64,000 nt of DNA from Curtobacterium sp. PhB115 (GCF_003752025.1 NZ_RJKR01000008.1:186001-250000), one strand, 5' to 3'. Shown: positions 26,595 through 35,292, numbered from the stretch's first letter. Program-made: numbers and translations. Notes: a model not told the origin generated them from the sequence alone.

Positions 26595-26779
26595 GTGCTG
26601 CTCCGGGTGGGAGAACGGGTGGTCGCAGCGATGCTATCGGCTCACGGGCGCAGCAGACTGGGAGCGCCGTCCGCGCGTCCATCGGTCCCGAGACGGTCGT
26701 CCTGGAGGCCCGTGGAACGCAGACCGCCCGCCTCGCGTTGACGAGACGGACGGGTTCCTGTACGACGGTACAGCCGGAC

Positions 26780-27430
26780 TCAGCGCTTCTCGCCCGGCAA
26801 GAGGTGGATCGCCTCGGTCGCGAGCTCCGCGGCGATGTTGTCACCCGACTCCGTCGCCTCGCGCAGGCGGCGGAAGTCGGCGGTCATCTGGTCCCAGTCG
26901 ACGAGCTCGTCGAGGTTCGGCAGGCGGAGGCGGAAGGCCAGGCCGTCCATGGTGTCGCGGCAGACGCGCTGCAGGTTGTCGTTGCCGCACTCGGCGACGA
27001 AGAGCGCGAACACGTCGAGCGCGTCGTGGTTGACGGCCGGGACGTCGTGCGACTCGAACTCGGCGATGGTCTTGTCGAGCTGCGCCAGGACCTTCTTGCG
27101 GGTCCCGGCGGTCAGGCGCGGAACCGCGAGACGGACCACTCCGCCGAACAGGACGCCGAGGGTCTGCATCGCCTCGAGCACCTCGTCCGGGTCCGGAGTG
27201 GTGACCCGCGTGTACCGGTTCGGGGCCATCTCGATGAGGCCGGCGCGTGCGAGCTGGCTGAGGGCCTCGCGGATGGGGGTGCGTGAGACGCCGAGCCAGG
27301 CGATGAGCTCGTCGTCGTTGAGGCGCTCGCCCGGTTCCAGCGTGCCGTCCATGATCGCGGCGTGGATCTTGTGCCGGACGGTGTCGCGGAGCAGCTGGTG
27401 CTCGGTCGGGGCACTGGTGGGGACCGGCAT
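26780..27430 (-). CDS. GntR-family (FadR/FCD) regulator
   Basis: A 216-residue regulator with an N-terminal GntR winged helix (LRDTVRHKIHAAIMDGTLEPGERLNDDELIAWLGVSRTPIREALSQLARAGLIEM) and a C-terminal all-helical FCD-like ligand domain. A strong AAGGAG site lies 5-10 nt before ATG 27430; the GTG-initiated frame to 27478 is not needed. A CATATCAGGTAC stretch at 27480-27495 could be its own operator or -10 region. Ligand and targets are unknown. Confidence 0.88.
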   Translation of the reverse strand: MPVPTSAPTEHQLLRDTVRHKIHAAIMDGTLEPGERLNDDELIAWLGVSRTPIREALSQLARAGLIEMAPNRYTRVTTPDPDEVLEAMQTLGVLFGGVVRLAVPRLTAGTRKKVLAQLDKTIAEFESHDVPAVNHDALDVFALFVAECGNDNLQRVCRDTMDGLAFRLRLPNLDELVDWDQMTADFRRLREATESGDNIAAELATEAIHLLPGEKR

Positions 27431-27511
27431 GCGTTCTCCTTCGGGATCGAGCGCGGTCGATGCACGCGCACGGATCACCGTACCTGATATGCGACCGGCG
27501 TTGCGCTCGGA

Positions 27512-28069
27512 TCAGGGAGTGTCACGTGACGGTGCGGTCCGGTCGTCGCGGGCGTCGCGGGCGTCGCGGGCGTCGCGCTCATCGCGCTCGTCGCGTTGGT
27601 CGCGTTGGTCGTGTTCGTGCGTCATCCTGGTGGTCGCCGGGTCCTCCGTGCCGCCGTACCAGCGGTCGAGCACGGCCCGGAACGGTGCCGGGTCGGTCGC
27701 TGCCCGGGCGAAGAGCGTCATCGAGGACCGCAGCTTGATCGCGTCGATCCCGCCGAGCAGCTCGTCGGCCGAGCGGGCCGGAGCGGCCGCGACCACGGCG
27801 GCGGCCTCCAGGAGACGCGGGCCGAGCACCGGGTGCTCCAGGTACGCGCGGGCTTCGGGGAGCCCGGCGATGCCGTACCGCTCCGCGGTCGCGCTCCGTC
27901 CGAGACCGGCGAGCTGCGGGAACACGAACCACATCCAGTGCGTGCGCTTCCGGCCGCTCCGGAGTTCGGCGAGGGCGTCGTGTTGCACGCCCTGCTGCGC
28001 CCGGACGAAGCGGTCCAGGTCGAACAGGTGGCCCGCGTCGGTGCCGGCCGGCGCGTGCTCCTGACTCAC
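27512..28069 (-). CDS. DUF1810 protein with repeat tail
   Basis: A 185-residue protein matching DUF1810: LDRFVRAQQGVQHDALAELRSGRKRTHWMWFVFPQLAGLGRS, then ARAYLEHPVLGPRLLE and DAIKLRSSMTLFARA, ending with VLDRWYGG. The family is of unknown function; a link to calpastatin-like annotation is historical. The last 35 residues are a Glu/Arg/Asp/Gln-rich run (RDQRDERDERDARDARD) from a 9-bp repeat. GTG start overlaps the DUF2071 stop (GTGA), making it the third gene of the operon. Confidence 0.88.
   Translation of the reverse strand: MSQEHAPAGTDAGHLFDLDRFVRAQQGVQHDALAELRSGRKRTHWMWFVFPQLAGLGRSATAERYGIAGLPEARAYLEHPVLGPRLLEAAAVVAAAPARSADELLGGIDAIKLRSSMTLFARAATDPAPFRAVLDRWYGGTEDPATTRMTHEHDQRDQRDERDERDARDARDARDDRTAPSRDTP
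27544..27624. repeat. 9-bp coding tandem repeat
   Basis: Nine units of the form CGTCGCGGG, increasingly degenerate toward 27624, encode the charged RD(A/E/Q) tail of the minus-strand DUF1810 protein. The four units nearest the stop codon are nearly identical. Confidence 0.9.
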
Positions 28070-28857
28070 CGGACGACACCGCCCCAGGCGTACCGGACCG
28101 TGGTGCCGTCGAGCACGAGGAGCGAGTCCGGCTCGCGGTCGAACAGCCCCGGCATCCCGACGGCGTCCGGCAGGTCGCCGTCAAGACGGTCCAGCCGCGC
28201 CGAGCGGACCACGAGCGGTGGGTGCTGCCGCTGCCAGAAGAGCGTCTGCGCGAGGTACCGGGCGTGGATGCCGGCCCGGGTGGTGAGCTCGGCGGCCAGC
28301 GGGGTGTCGACGGGGTCGCCGGCGGTCACCCGGACCGAGGCTGCGTGCCGCGGACGAACCGTCTCCGCCGGGCGCTCCTGCCGCAGGGAACGCACCCACC
28401 GGACCGGGTGCCGCACCCGACCGGTGTGCCGGACCGAGCGGTGTGCCACGGTGTCCCCACGTCGGCGGGAGCCCGCGTGCGCGAAGGTGTACGGCACCCC
28501 GAGCAGGGCGTGCGCCGCGACGATGGCCGGCACATTGTCGGTGTCGACCGTCCGGTACGTCACCCCGCGACGCCCCTCGCCGTCCACCGTCAGGATCTCG
28601 ATCGTCACCTCGGTCATCGTGCCGAGCCGGCCGGCAGAGGGGAACGGCGGCACCCGGGTCTCGCGGAACACGTACGCCGTCAGCCCGACCCAGGCGCTGC
28701 CGTCGACGACGTCCGGGCGGGTGCCGCGGGGGACGAGCCGCTGGAGCGACTCCGGTTCGTGCCGCCAGTGTGCGAAGACCACGTCCTCCCATGCGTGCTG
28801 GGTCACCGGCCGGTGCAGCAGGGGGACGGCCGCCCGGGTCCACGACGGCTGGGTCAC
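28066..28857 (-). CDS. DUF2071 (YqjF-like) protein
   Basis: A 263-residue protein with the DUF2071 layout: LLHRPVTQHAWEDVVFAHWRHEPESLQRLVPRGTRPDVVDGSAWVGLTAYVF near the start, the mid strand IEILTVDGEGRRGVTYRTVD, a VPYTFAHA segment and a C-terminal TLFWQRQHPP. Function is unknown; the fold is acetoacetate-decarboxylase-like. The GTG start at 28857 overlaps the DoxX stop (GTGA). Confidence 0.8.
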   Translation of the reverse strand: MTQPSWTRAAVPLLHRPVTQHAWEDVVFAHWRHEPESLQRLVPRGTRPDVVDGSAWVGLTAYVFRETRVPPFPSAGRLGTMTEVTIEILTVDGEGRRGVTYRTVDTDNVPAIVAAHALLGVPYTFAHAGSRRRGDTVAHRSVRHTGRVRHPVRWVRSLRQERPAETVRPRHAASVRVTAGDPVDTPLAAELTTRAGIHARYLAQTLFWQRQHPPLVVRSARLDRLDGDLPDAVGMPGLFDREPDSLLVLDGTTVRYAWGGVVR

Positions 28858-29252
28858 GGCTTCGGCGCGTGCCGACCGACGCGCACGGCCCAGAGGACGA
28901 GCGGGGCCTGCAGTGGGAGCCGCAGCACGGACACCAGCCGCATCGCCCGACTCGACCGCGGGCTGTCCAGCAGGTCGTTCGCCATCTTGAGGTTCGCGGG
29001 GAAGACCGCCGCGAACAGGGCGGCTGCAGCCCACCCTGACGCGCGTCGGGTTGCCGGCACCAGGAGTCCGGCGGCGATGCCGAGCTCCGCGGCACCGGAG
29101 GCCACCGTCGTCAGGCGCGGAGGGAGTGCGTCCGGCACGATCCGGTCGTAGCCGCGGGGTCGCAGGAAGTGGGTGACGCCGGCTCCGCCGAGGATCACCG
29201 CGAGGAGGGTGGCAGTACGGGTCGCACGTCGGATCCGCTCACGTCGTCGCAT
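28854..29252 (-). CDS. DoxX-family membrane protein
   Basis: A 132-residue protein with four hydrophobic helices (TATLLAVILGGAGVTHFL, LTTVASGAAELGIAAGLLV, WAAAALFAAVFPANLKMA, LRLPLQAPLVLWAV) and the FPANLKMA motif common in actinobacterial DoxX-like proteins. Possible role in thiol or quinone-linked redox at the membrane, known only for distant members. It leads the DoxX-DUF2071-DUF1810 operon, whose genes overlap by 4 bp each. Confidence 0.85.
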   Translation of the reverse strand: MRRRERIRRATRTATLLAVILGGAGVTHFLRPRGYDRIVPDALPPRLTTVASGAAELGIAAGLLVPATRRASGWAAAALFAAVFPANLKMANDLLDSPRSSRAMRLVSVLRLPLQAPLVLWAVRVGRHAPKP

Positions 29253-29313
29253 GCCCCCATCGTGCTCGCCGGTCCTCGGAGGCACCCGGGCGTGCCGCTC
29301 AGGGGCGTGCTAC

Positions 29314-30606
29314 TCAAGTCAGTGCGGTCGCGACGAGGTCGAGCACCGCCGTCGCCACCTCGGCCTTCGTGCCGGAGGTCTCGCGGACCACCTCGCCGCC
29401 GGGCACCAGGACCTCGATGGCGTTCTCCTCGCGCTCGAACCCGGCCGTCCAACCGACGTGGTTCACCACGAGCAGGTCGGCGGGCTTCCTGGCGATCTTC
29501 GCGCGGCCGAGCTCGATGCGTGCCGCTCGGTCCGGTTCGGTCTCGGCGGCGAAGCCCACCACGATCTGGCCGGTGCGCCGGTTCGCGACGAGGTCGGCCA
29601 AGACGTCCGGGTTCCGCACGAGCTCGAGCGTCATCGTCTCGCCCTGCGCGTCCTTCTTGAGCTTCTCGGCGTGGACCTCGGCCGGTCGGTAGTCGGCCAC
29701 CGCGGCGGTCATCACGACGACGTCGGCGTCGACCGCTGCCGCGTGCACCGCCTCGGCGAGCTCGAGCGCGGACCCGACCGGCACGACCGTGGCATCGAGG
29801 TCCGCGAGGAGTCCGGCGTCGACGTTCGCCGCCACCAGGGTCACACTCGCACCCCGCTCCGCGGCGTCCGCGGCGATCGCGATGCCCTGTCGTCCGCTCG
29901 AACGGTTGCCGACGAAGCGGACGGGGTCGAAGGGCTCGCGGGTGCCGCCGGCACTGACCACGACCGAGACGCCGGCGAGGTCGCCCTGGTCGCCGCGTGC
30001 GCCGGTGGCGGCCGGGAGGCCCGGGTGGTCCCCGGCACGCCGGCCCGCGCTGGCAGGACGGTCGAGCACGGCGAGCGCGGCCCGGACGATGTCCTCGGGC
30101 TCCGCCATCCGTCCGATCCCCGCGTCGTCGCCGGTGAGGGCACCGACCACCGGGCCGACCAGGTGCACGCCGCGCTCGCGCAGGGTGGCCACGTTGGCGC
30201 GCGTGGCGGGGTGCTCCCACATCTGCGGGTGCATCGCGGGGGCGACGACGACGGGCGCCTCGGTCGCGAGCAGCGTGGTACCGAGCAGGTCCCCGGCCAG
30301 GCCGTTCGCCATCCGTGCCAACGAGTCGGCGGTCGCCGGGGCGACGATCACGAGGTCGGCGCGACGACCGAGCGCCACGTGCCGTACTTCGGCGACGTCG
30401 TCCCAGACGCTCGTCGTGACGGGGTTCCGGCTGAGGGCTTCGAGGGTCGGCAGCCCGACGAAGCGCAGGGCGCCCTCGGTCGGCACGACGTGCACCTCGT
30501 GGCCGCGCTTGACCAGGTCGCGGACCACACCGACGGCCTTGTAGGCGGCGATGCCCCCGGTGATCCCCACGATGACGGTCAGGGCGCGCTCTGCTGCTGC
30601 GTTCAC
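29314..30606 (-). CDS. coaBC: Coenzyme A biosynthesis bifunctional protein CoaBC
   Basis: A 430-residue enzyme of pantothenate-to-CoA synthesis. The N-terminal CoaC (phosphopantothenoylcysteine decarboxylase, FMN) shows GITGGIAAYKAVGVVRDL, HVALGRRADLVIVAPATADSLARMANGLAGDLL and APAMHPQMWEHPATRAN. The C-terminal CoaB (phosphopantothenate-cysteine ligase) shows VVVSAGGTREPFDPVRFVGN, VVMTAAVADYRP and EKLKKDA. The GTG at 30606 is chosen because TAGCGT (30614-30619 on the minus strand) lies 7 nt upstream, a leaderless arrangement. It is divergent from the TANGO2-like gene with only 40 bp between starts. Confidence 0.95.
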   Translation of the reverse strand: MNAAAERALTVIVGITGGIAAYKAVGVVRDLVKRGHEVHVVPTEGALRFVGLPTLEALSRNPVTTSVWDDVAEVRHVALGRRADLVIVAPATADSLARMANGLAGDLLGTTLLATEAPVVVAPAMHPQMWEHPATRANVATLRERGVHLVGPVVGALTGDDAGIGRMAEPEDIVRAALAVLDRPASAGRRAGDHPGLPAATGARGDQGDLAGVSVVVSAGGTREPFDPVRFVGNRSSGRQGIAIAADAAERGASVTLVAANVDAGLLADLDATVVPVGSALELAEAVHAAAVDADVVVMTAAVADYRPAEVHAEKLKKDAQGETMTLELVRNPDVLADLVANRRTGQIVVGFAAETEPDRAARIELGRAKIARKPADLLVVNHVGWTAGFEREENAIEVLVPGGEVVRETSGTKAEVATAVLDLVATALT

Positions 30607-30646
30607 GTCGATCACGCTACCGGGGGCACGTGCGAGGATCGACGGC

Positions 30647-31438
30647 ATGTGCACCGTCGTCGTCCGCGTCGACCCCGGGGCTGCGTGGCCCGTCACCGTG
30701 CTCGCCCTGCGGGACGAGTCCCCGGAGCGTCCGTGGGACCCTCCGGCGGCGTGGTGGCCCGATCGAGACCCGGAGGTCCGCGGTGTCCGTGACCGTACCG
30801 CCGGTGGCGCCTGGCTCGCAGCGTCCGACCGTGCCGGCCTGGCCGTGGTGCTGAACCGCGGCGAACCGGTGCCGAGCGCGGACGGCACGTGGACGACCCG
30901 CGGGGTGGTGCCGGTGGACGCCGTCGCCGACGACCTGCTGCCCGGGCACGACGGCACCCTGCCGACCACCCGCGCGTTCAACCTGGTGCGGGCGACGGCC
31001 GAGGGTGCAGCGGTGCTCACGTGGGACGGCACCCGCGTCCGGACGACCGAACTCGGAGCCGGGGTGCACATGGTCACCCACGGTGAGCCGGACGACCCCG
31101 CGTCGCCGCGCATCGGCCGGTGGCTCGAGGCCTTCCGCGCCGTCGACGCTCCGGTCGGACCGCCGGTGCTCGGCCCCTTCGACGAACTCCGGGCAGCGGA
31201 TGCCGGCGACGACCCCGGTGACGGGTGGGGCGGGTGGTTCGGGCTCCTCGCCGAGTCCGCGGAGCTGCCGGCCGACCACCCCGACGCCATCCTCCGCGAC
31301 GCGCACGAACGGGACGGCCACTTCGCGACGCTCTCGATCGTCGCCGCGGCGATCGGCCCCGGCCGCACCGTGCTCCAGCACGCCCGCCTGACCGAACCCG
31401 GTCGCCTGGACGGGTCCGTGGAGCTGCACCGCGCCTGA
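30647..31438 (+). CDS. NRDE / TANGO2-family protein
   Basis: A 263-residue protein of the NRDE (transport and Golgi organization 2) family, an Ntn-hydrolase-like fold with Cys2 right after the start Met (MCTVVVRVDP), which would be the nucleophile after Met removal. GGAWLAASDRAGLAVVLNRGEPVPS carries a variant of the NRDE motif (NRGE). HFATLSIVAA and GRTVLQHARL complete the family pattern. The substrate is unknown. ATG 30647 is followed directly by Cys, which fixes the start. Confidence 0.85.
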   Translation: MCTVVVRVDPGAAWPVTVLALRDESPERPWDPPAAWWPDRDPEVRGVRDRTAGGAWLAASDRAGLAVVLNRGEPVPSADGTWTTRGVVPVDAVADDLLPGHDGTLPTTRAFNLVRATAEGAAVLTWDGTRVRTTELGAGVHMVTHGEPDDPASPRIGRWLEAFRAVDAPVGPPVLGPFDELRAADAGDDPGDGWGGWFGLLAESAELPADHPDAILRDAHERDGHFATLSIVAAAIGPGRTVLQHARLTEPGRLDGSVELHRA

Positions 31439-31553
31439 CTCGGGCGGCCCGCCGGACGCGCCCCGTGCCTCCCGGCCGCGCGGGCCCGCCCCGCCCACCC
31501 GCGCTCCGCCCCCGCCCGCCCGTGCGCGGGCCCGTGCCCGCGCCCGCGCGCCC
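31439..31553. other. GC-only low-complexity spacer
   Basis: About 115 bp of nearly pure G/C with runs of CCCGCC and GTGCGCGGGCC between the TANGO2-like gene and the 144-bp repeat array. No gene or clear hairpin of unique design. Confidence 0.5.
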
Positions 31554-31985
31554 CGCAGTGTGCGAGGTTCCGCGCACTGTGCGACCCCGAAGTCGTCCCA
31601 CCGTGCACGAAACCTCGCACGGTACGGAACCGCCCCTCGCACCGTGCGACTTCGGGCGAACCGCCCCTCGCACCGTGCGACCCCGCGCTGCGCGCCTCGC
31701 AGTGTGCGAGGTTCCGCGCACCGTGCGGGGCCGAGTCGTCCCACCGTGCACGAAACCTCGCACCGTGCGGAACCACACCTCGCACCGTGCGACCCCGGCC
31801 GAACCGCCCCTCGCACCGTGCGACCCCGCGCTCCGCGCCCCCGCAGTGTGCGAGGTTCCGCGCACTGTGCGGCTCCGATGCCGTCGCACCGTGCACGAAA
31901 CCTCGCACGGTACGGAACCGCCCCTCGCACCGTGCGACCTCGGGGGAACTACACCCCGCACCGTGCGACCCCGCGCCGCGCGGCC
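31554..31985. repeat. Three tandem 144-bp intergenic units
   Basis: Three units begin with CGCAGTGTGCGAGGTTCCGC at 31554, 31698 and 31842, an exact 144-bp period. Each unit holds several copies of the palindrome CGCACCGTGCG (or the CGCACTGTGCG variant) and an inverted pair GTGCGAGGTT ... AACCTCGCAC, so every unit can fold into nested hairpins. The array fills the spacer between the ends of two convergent genes and stops 7 bp before the SDR stop codon. Confidence 0.95.
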
Positions 31986-31991
31986 CCGCGC

Positions 31992-32900
31992 TCAGAGCGG
32001 CGGACGCGTCCCGGTCAGGTCCTCGGCGACCGCCCAGAGCGAGCGGGCCAGGTCGGCACTCCGCGCTGACCCGGGGATCGACACGGTCGTCGTCGGCCCG
32101 GTCATCCCGAACGGCCCGGCGGGCCCGTAGTAGGCACCACCGACGGCCTTCGGCCCCACCGCCGCGTACAGCAGCGGCTCGGCACCCTGCTCGACCCCCT
32201 GGGTCCACGGCAGCGCGCGGTTGCTGGCGCGCACCGGCTTCGAGCGTCCGAGGGAACGCCCGGCCGACTGCAGGTTCGTGCGGGTGTAACCCGGGTGCGC
32301 CGCGGTGCTGACGAGGGACACGTCCGCCTCGACGGTCAGGCGGTGCAGGTGCAGCGCGAGCAGCAGGTCCGCGAGCTTCGACTGCCCGTACGCGCGCCAG
32401 CCGTTGTAGCCGCGCTCCCACTGCAGGTCCCCGAACCGGATCCGGCCGGGGATCGCGGCGAGGCTCGACATCGTCGCGACCCGGGGCGCCTCGGCGCGGA
32501 GCAGCGACGGCAGCAGCAGGTTCGTGAGCGCGAACGGGCCGAGGAAGTTCGTGCCGAACTGCAGCTCGAAACCGTCGACGGTCTCGAAGCGCTTCGGCGG
32601 CGCCATCACGCCGGCGTTGTTGACGAGGACGTCGACGGGGCGCTCCTCGTCGACGATGGTGGCGGCGAACCGGCGGACGCTCGCGAGGTCGGCGAGGTCG
32701 AGCTCGCGGACCTCGAGGTCGGCGCCGGGGTGCGCGGCGCGGATCTCGGCCGCGGCGGTGTCGCCCTTCTCGGTGCTGCGGACGGCGAGGACGACGTTCG
32801 CACCTGCGGCGGCGAGCCGAGCGGCGGTCTCCTTGCCGGTTCCGCTGTTGGCACCGGTGACGACGATCCGGCGTCCGGTCTGATCGGGGAGCTTCGGCAT
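31992..32900 (-). CDS. SDR-family oxidoreductase
   Basis: A 302-residue short-chain dehydrogenase. The NADP-binding motif is [17 protein letters not shown] (13-29), followed by [24 protein letters not shown] (NNAG), SSLAA and the catalytic YGQSK. The layout is that of retinol-dehydrogenase/light-dependent-protochlorophyllide-like SDRs; the substrate is unknown. The Gly in TGANSGTGK replaces the more usual Ile/Leu. ATG 32900. Confidence 0.9.
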   Translation of the reverse strand: MPKLPDQTGRRIVVTGANSGTGKETAARLAAAGANVVLAVRSTEKGDTAAAEIRAAHPGADLEVRELDLADLASVRRFAATIVDEERPVDVLVNNAGVMAPPKRFETVDGFELQFGTNFLGPFALTNLLLPSLLRAEAPRVATMSSLAAIPGRIRFGDLQWERGYNGWRAYGQSKLADLLLALHLHRLTVEADVSLVSTAAHPGYTRTNLQSAGRSLGRSKPVRASNRALPWTQGVEQGAEPLLYAAVGPKAVGGAYYGPAGPFGMTGPTTTVSIPGSARSADLARSLWAVAEDLTGTRPPL

Positions 32901-32919
32901 GCGGGCGACCGTACACGCG

Positions 32920-33020
32920 GGGGCTGGCCGTGCGGCAACGGCCGAGCCAGCCCCCGGGGTTGGCCGTGCGGAAACAGCCGAGCCAGCCCGGGGCTGGCCG
33001 TGCGGACGCGGCCGTGCTAG
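32920..33020. repeat. 34-36 bp imperfect tandem repeat in divergent promoter region
   Basis: Two and a half units sharing GG(C/T)TGGCCGTGCGG begin at 32922, 32958 and 32992. Each complete unit also ends in GCCGAGCCAGCCC, so it can fold on itself (GGCTGG...CCAGCC). The array lies between the SDR start and the promoter of the flavin monooxygenase. Confidence 0.85.
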
Positions 33021-33052
33021 ATTGATGCAAACGCATGAACATGCACCTGCAT
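33017..33052 (+). promoter_or_regulatory. Promoter and nested palindromes upstream of the LLM monooxygenase
   Basis: A -10-like TAGATT at 33018-33023 is followed by nested inverted repeats: an outer GATGCA ... TGCATC pair spanning 33023-33052 and an inner GCATG-AA-CATGC. This A/T-richer stretch stands out from its surroundings and looks like an operator just downstream of the promoter. No regulator gene is adjacent. Confidence 0.5.
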
Positions 33053-33075
33053 CGACCTGCGACCAGGAGGAGACC

Positions 33076-34185
33076 ATGAGCAACGCATTCGGTACCGACC
33101 GCCCCTCGGACGTGCCGCCGCCCGCACCCGAGCGGATCGGCCCGCTGCAGCTCGGCCTCGACACCTTCGGCGACGTCACCGAACTCGCCGACGGCAGCCT
33201 GAAGTCCGACGCGCAGAGCATCCGCGACGTCGTCGACCAGGCGGTCCTCGCCGACCAGGTCGGCCTCGACTTCATCGGCGTCGGCGAGCACCACCGCGCC
33301 GACTTCGTGGTGAGCGCCCCCGAGGTCGTCCTCGCCGCCATCGCCGCCCGCACGGAGCGCATCCGCATCGGCTCCGCGGTCACCGTGCTGTCCTCCGACG
33401 ACCCGGTGCGTGTCTACGAGCGCTTCGCCACCGTCGACGCGATCTCGAACGGCCGCGCCGAGGTCATCCTCGGCCGCGGCTCCTTCACCGAGTCGTTCCC
33501 CCTGTTCGGCTACGACCTCGCCGACTACGAGGTCCTCTTCGAGGAGAAGCTCCAGCTCTGGGCAGCCCTCCGCGGTGGGGACGCCGTGACGTGGTCAGGA
33601 ACGAAGCGCGCGGCGCTCGTCGACCAGGACGTCTTCCCGAAGCTCGAGCACGGCGCCATCCCGACGTGGATCGGCGTCGGCGGCTCCCCGCAGTCGGTCA
33701 TCCGCGCCGCCACCTACGGCCTGCCCCTCTTCCTCGCGATCATCGGCGGGCAGCCGGCGCAGTTCGCCCCGTTCTCGCGGCTCTACCGTCAGGCGCTCGC
33801 GCAGCTCGACGTCCCGCAGCAGCCGATCGCGATGCACTCGCCGGGCTTCATCGCCGCGACCGACGAAGAAGCCGCCGACCGCTACTGGCCGTACCACAAG
33901 GCCGTCACCGACCAGCTCGGCCGGGAGCGCGGCTGGCCGCCCCTCGACGTCGCCGGGTACCGCGCGGGCCTGTCCGCCGGAGGCTCGCTCTACGTCGGCT
34001 CGCCCGAGACCGTCGCGCGGAAGATCGCGCGCAACATGCGGATCCTCGGGGTCTCCCGCTTCGACATGCGGTACGCGACGGGTCGCCTGCCGCACGACGA
34101 CATGATGCGCTCGATCGAGCTCTACGGCACGCAGGTCGCGCCGCGGGTGCGCGAGCTCCTGGCGGAGCCCGTCCCGGTCCCGTAG
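33076..34185 (+). CDS. LLM-class flavin-dependent oxidoreductase
   Basis: A 369-residue luciferase-like monooxygenase of the type with the motif [10 protein letters not shown] at the start, [65 protein letters not shown] and a C-terminal [15 protein letters not shown]. These enzymes use reduced FMN and oxygen; the substrate is not predictable. A perfect AGGAGGAG site (33065-33072) fixes the ATG at 33076. Confidence 0.92.
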   Translation: MSNAFGTDRPSDVPPPAPERIGPLQLGLDTFGDVTELADGSLKSDAQSIRDVVDQAVLADQVGLDFIGVGEHHRADFVVSAPEVVLAAIAARTERIRIGSAVTVLSSDDPVRVYERFATVDAISNGRAEVILGRGSFTESFPLFGYDLADYEVLFEEKLQLWAALRGGDAVTWSGTKRAALVDQDVFPKLEHGAIPTWIGVGGSPQSVIRAATYGLPLFLAIIGGQPAQFAPFSRLYRQALAQLDVPQQPIAMHSPGFIAATDEEAADRYWPYHKAVTDQLGRERGWPPLDVAGYRAGLSAGGSLYVGSPETVARKIARNMRILGVSRFDMRYATGRLPHDDMMRSIELYGTQVAPRVRELLAEPVPVP

Positions 34186-34225
34186 CGGTCGCGGCTGGTC
34201 GGGTCCGCTGGTCGGGCGTTCCGGT

Positions 34226-34299
34226 CTGCAAGACACCGGTGTTCGTGCGGTGCACCGCGGTTCGCGGGTGTTCCGAGCGCGAACACCGGTGTTCTGCAG
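34226..34299. repeat. Long inverted repeat in spacer
   Basis: Two 20-nt arms, CTGCAAGACACCGGTGTTCG (34226-34245) and CGAACACCGGTGTTCTGCAG (34280-34299), are inverted copies with 18 of 20 matches, separated by 34 nt. Each arm also contains the palindrome ACACCGGTGT. It follows the flavin monooxygenase stop by 40 bp and may serve as its terminator or be a mobile palindromic element. Confidence 0.85.
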
Positions 34300-34348
34300 C
34301 TGGGCGGCGGGGCGGGCGGGAGCCGCGGGCGGGCAGGTGGGCGAGGTC

Positions 34349-34376
34349 GGCCTGGAGGCGCGGGGCGGCCCGCGAG
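34349..34376. repeat. REP-like element, partial copy
   Basis: GGCCTGGAGGCGCGGGGCGG followed by CCCGCG repeats the left half and centre of the elements at 19571 and 23540, but the right arm is missing. Confidence 0.6.
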
Positions 34377-34413
34377 CACCGGCTCACGGGGTGCGCCGGG
34401 TACGGTCCAGGGC

Positions 34414-35037
34414 ATGTCGTCACCTGGTGCGCTCCTCGAACGTCGGTTCCGTGGCCGGATCATGGGGGTCGGCACGACATCTGGCGTGCGGGTCGTCGTC
34501 GGGATGTGGGCGAACTCCCCGTTCGGCGCGTTCACCGACGTGTTCCTCGAGCTGCCCGACGGCACCAGCGTGCTGCTCGCCCCTGACGAGATCGTCGCCG
34601 CGTACGTCTCCGGCACCTACCGCTTCGACACCGTGTCGGTCGTCGACGTCCGGGCCCGCCGAACCGCCGCCGGCCTGGAGCTCGACGCCGGCGCGCTGCA
34701 GGTGTCCGTCGACGTCGGGGCCATCTCGCCGCTCGGCCGGGTGCTCCGCATCGTCCCGAAGTCGATCGCGCGCGATCCGCGCTGGCTCGCAGTGATCGAC
34801 CCCGTGGCGCGGCTCGTCGCTCCCGGTTCCGGTACCGCGGGCTCAGCGGGCAACGGCCGCCGTGAGTACTACGGCGTGACCGGGGCACACGACGTCACCG
34901 GCGTCCGGGGGACCTGGGCCGGAGAAGACCTGGGCGACCTCGCGCCGCTCGACCCGCCGGTGGCGTTCGGTTTCGCCTCGATGCCGAGGATCCCGCAGGT
35001 CGTCGACGTCGAGACGACGATCCGCGAGCCCGCCTGA
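34414..35037 (+). CDS. Conserved hypothetical protein
   Basis: A 207-residue soluble protein with a beta-rich N-terminal half (RIMGVGTTSGVRVVVGMWANSPFGAFTDVFLELPDGTSVLLAP) and an Ile/Val-rich middle (LQVSVDVGAISPLGRVLRIVPKSIARDPRWLAVIDPVARLV) typical of a conserved actinobacterial family of unknown role. A TACGGT box at 34401-34406 lies 7 nt before ATG 34414, so the transcript is probably leaderless. Confidence 0.7.
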   Translation: MSSPGALLERRFRGRIMGVGTTSGVRVVVGMWANSPFGAFTDVFLELPDGTSVLLAPDEIVAAYVSGTYRFDTVSVVDVRARRTAAGLELDAGALQVSVDVGAISPLGRVLRIVPKSIARDPRWLAVIDPVARLVAPGSGTAGSAGNGRREYYGVTGAHDVTGVRGTWAGEDLGDLAPLDPPVAFGFASMPRIPQVVDVETTIREPA

Positions 35038-35064
35038 CCCGTCCGCGTCCGGCCGACCGGGCCC

Positions 35065-35163
35065 GTGCGTGTGCATGTTCCGACGATCCACGAGGTGATC
35101 GACTCGTGGATCGTCGTCCGTTGCGCACGCATCCGGTGCGTGTGCATGTTCCGACGATCCACG
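35065..35163. repeat. 28-bp direct repeat with internal hairpin
   Basis: GTGCGTGTGCATGTTCCGAC plus the following GATCCACG occurs twice, at 35065-35092 and 35136-35163. The end of the first copy pairs with later sequence as a 13-bp perfect stem (CGACGATCCACGA 35081-35093 with TCGTGGATCGTCG 35104-35116, 10-nt loop), which could terminate the upstream gene. Confidence 0.85.
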
Positions 35164-35292
35164 CGTCGATCGTCCGGTGGAGTGTCGCTCGTTGCGGACG
35201 CATGGTGCGCGCCGGACCGGGCACGGGCGCTGCGAGCCGGGCGACCGCCGGGCGCTGCCCTGCCCGTGGGAGGTGTGCCGCGCCTCCAGGCC

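Noticed and set aside
31554-31985. CRISPR array
   Set aside because: The units are nearly identical across their whole length with no unique spacers, and there are no cas genes.
29314-33294. 1326-codon minus-strand frame containing coaBC
   Set aside because: Only 29314-30606 has CoaBC sequence; upstream it crosses the TANGO2-like gene, the 144-bp repeats and the SDR in a wrong frame. The frame stays open because the 144-bp unit is a multiple of three and has no stop.
34226-34299. LexA/SOS box
   Set aside because: The spacing is GAAC-N6-GTTC, not the N4 of the actinobacterial SOS box, and it follows rather than precedes a gene.
33591-34586. 331-residue plus-strand open frame overlapping the LLM gene
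   Set aside because: Arg-rich alternate frame of the LLM monooxygenase continuing into the inverted-repeat spacer; no protein-like pattern.
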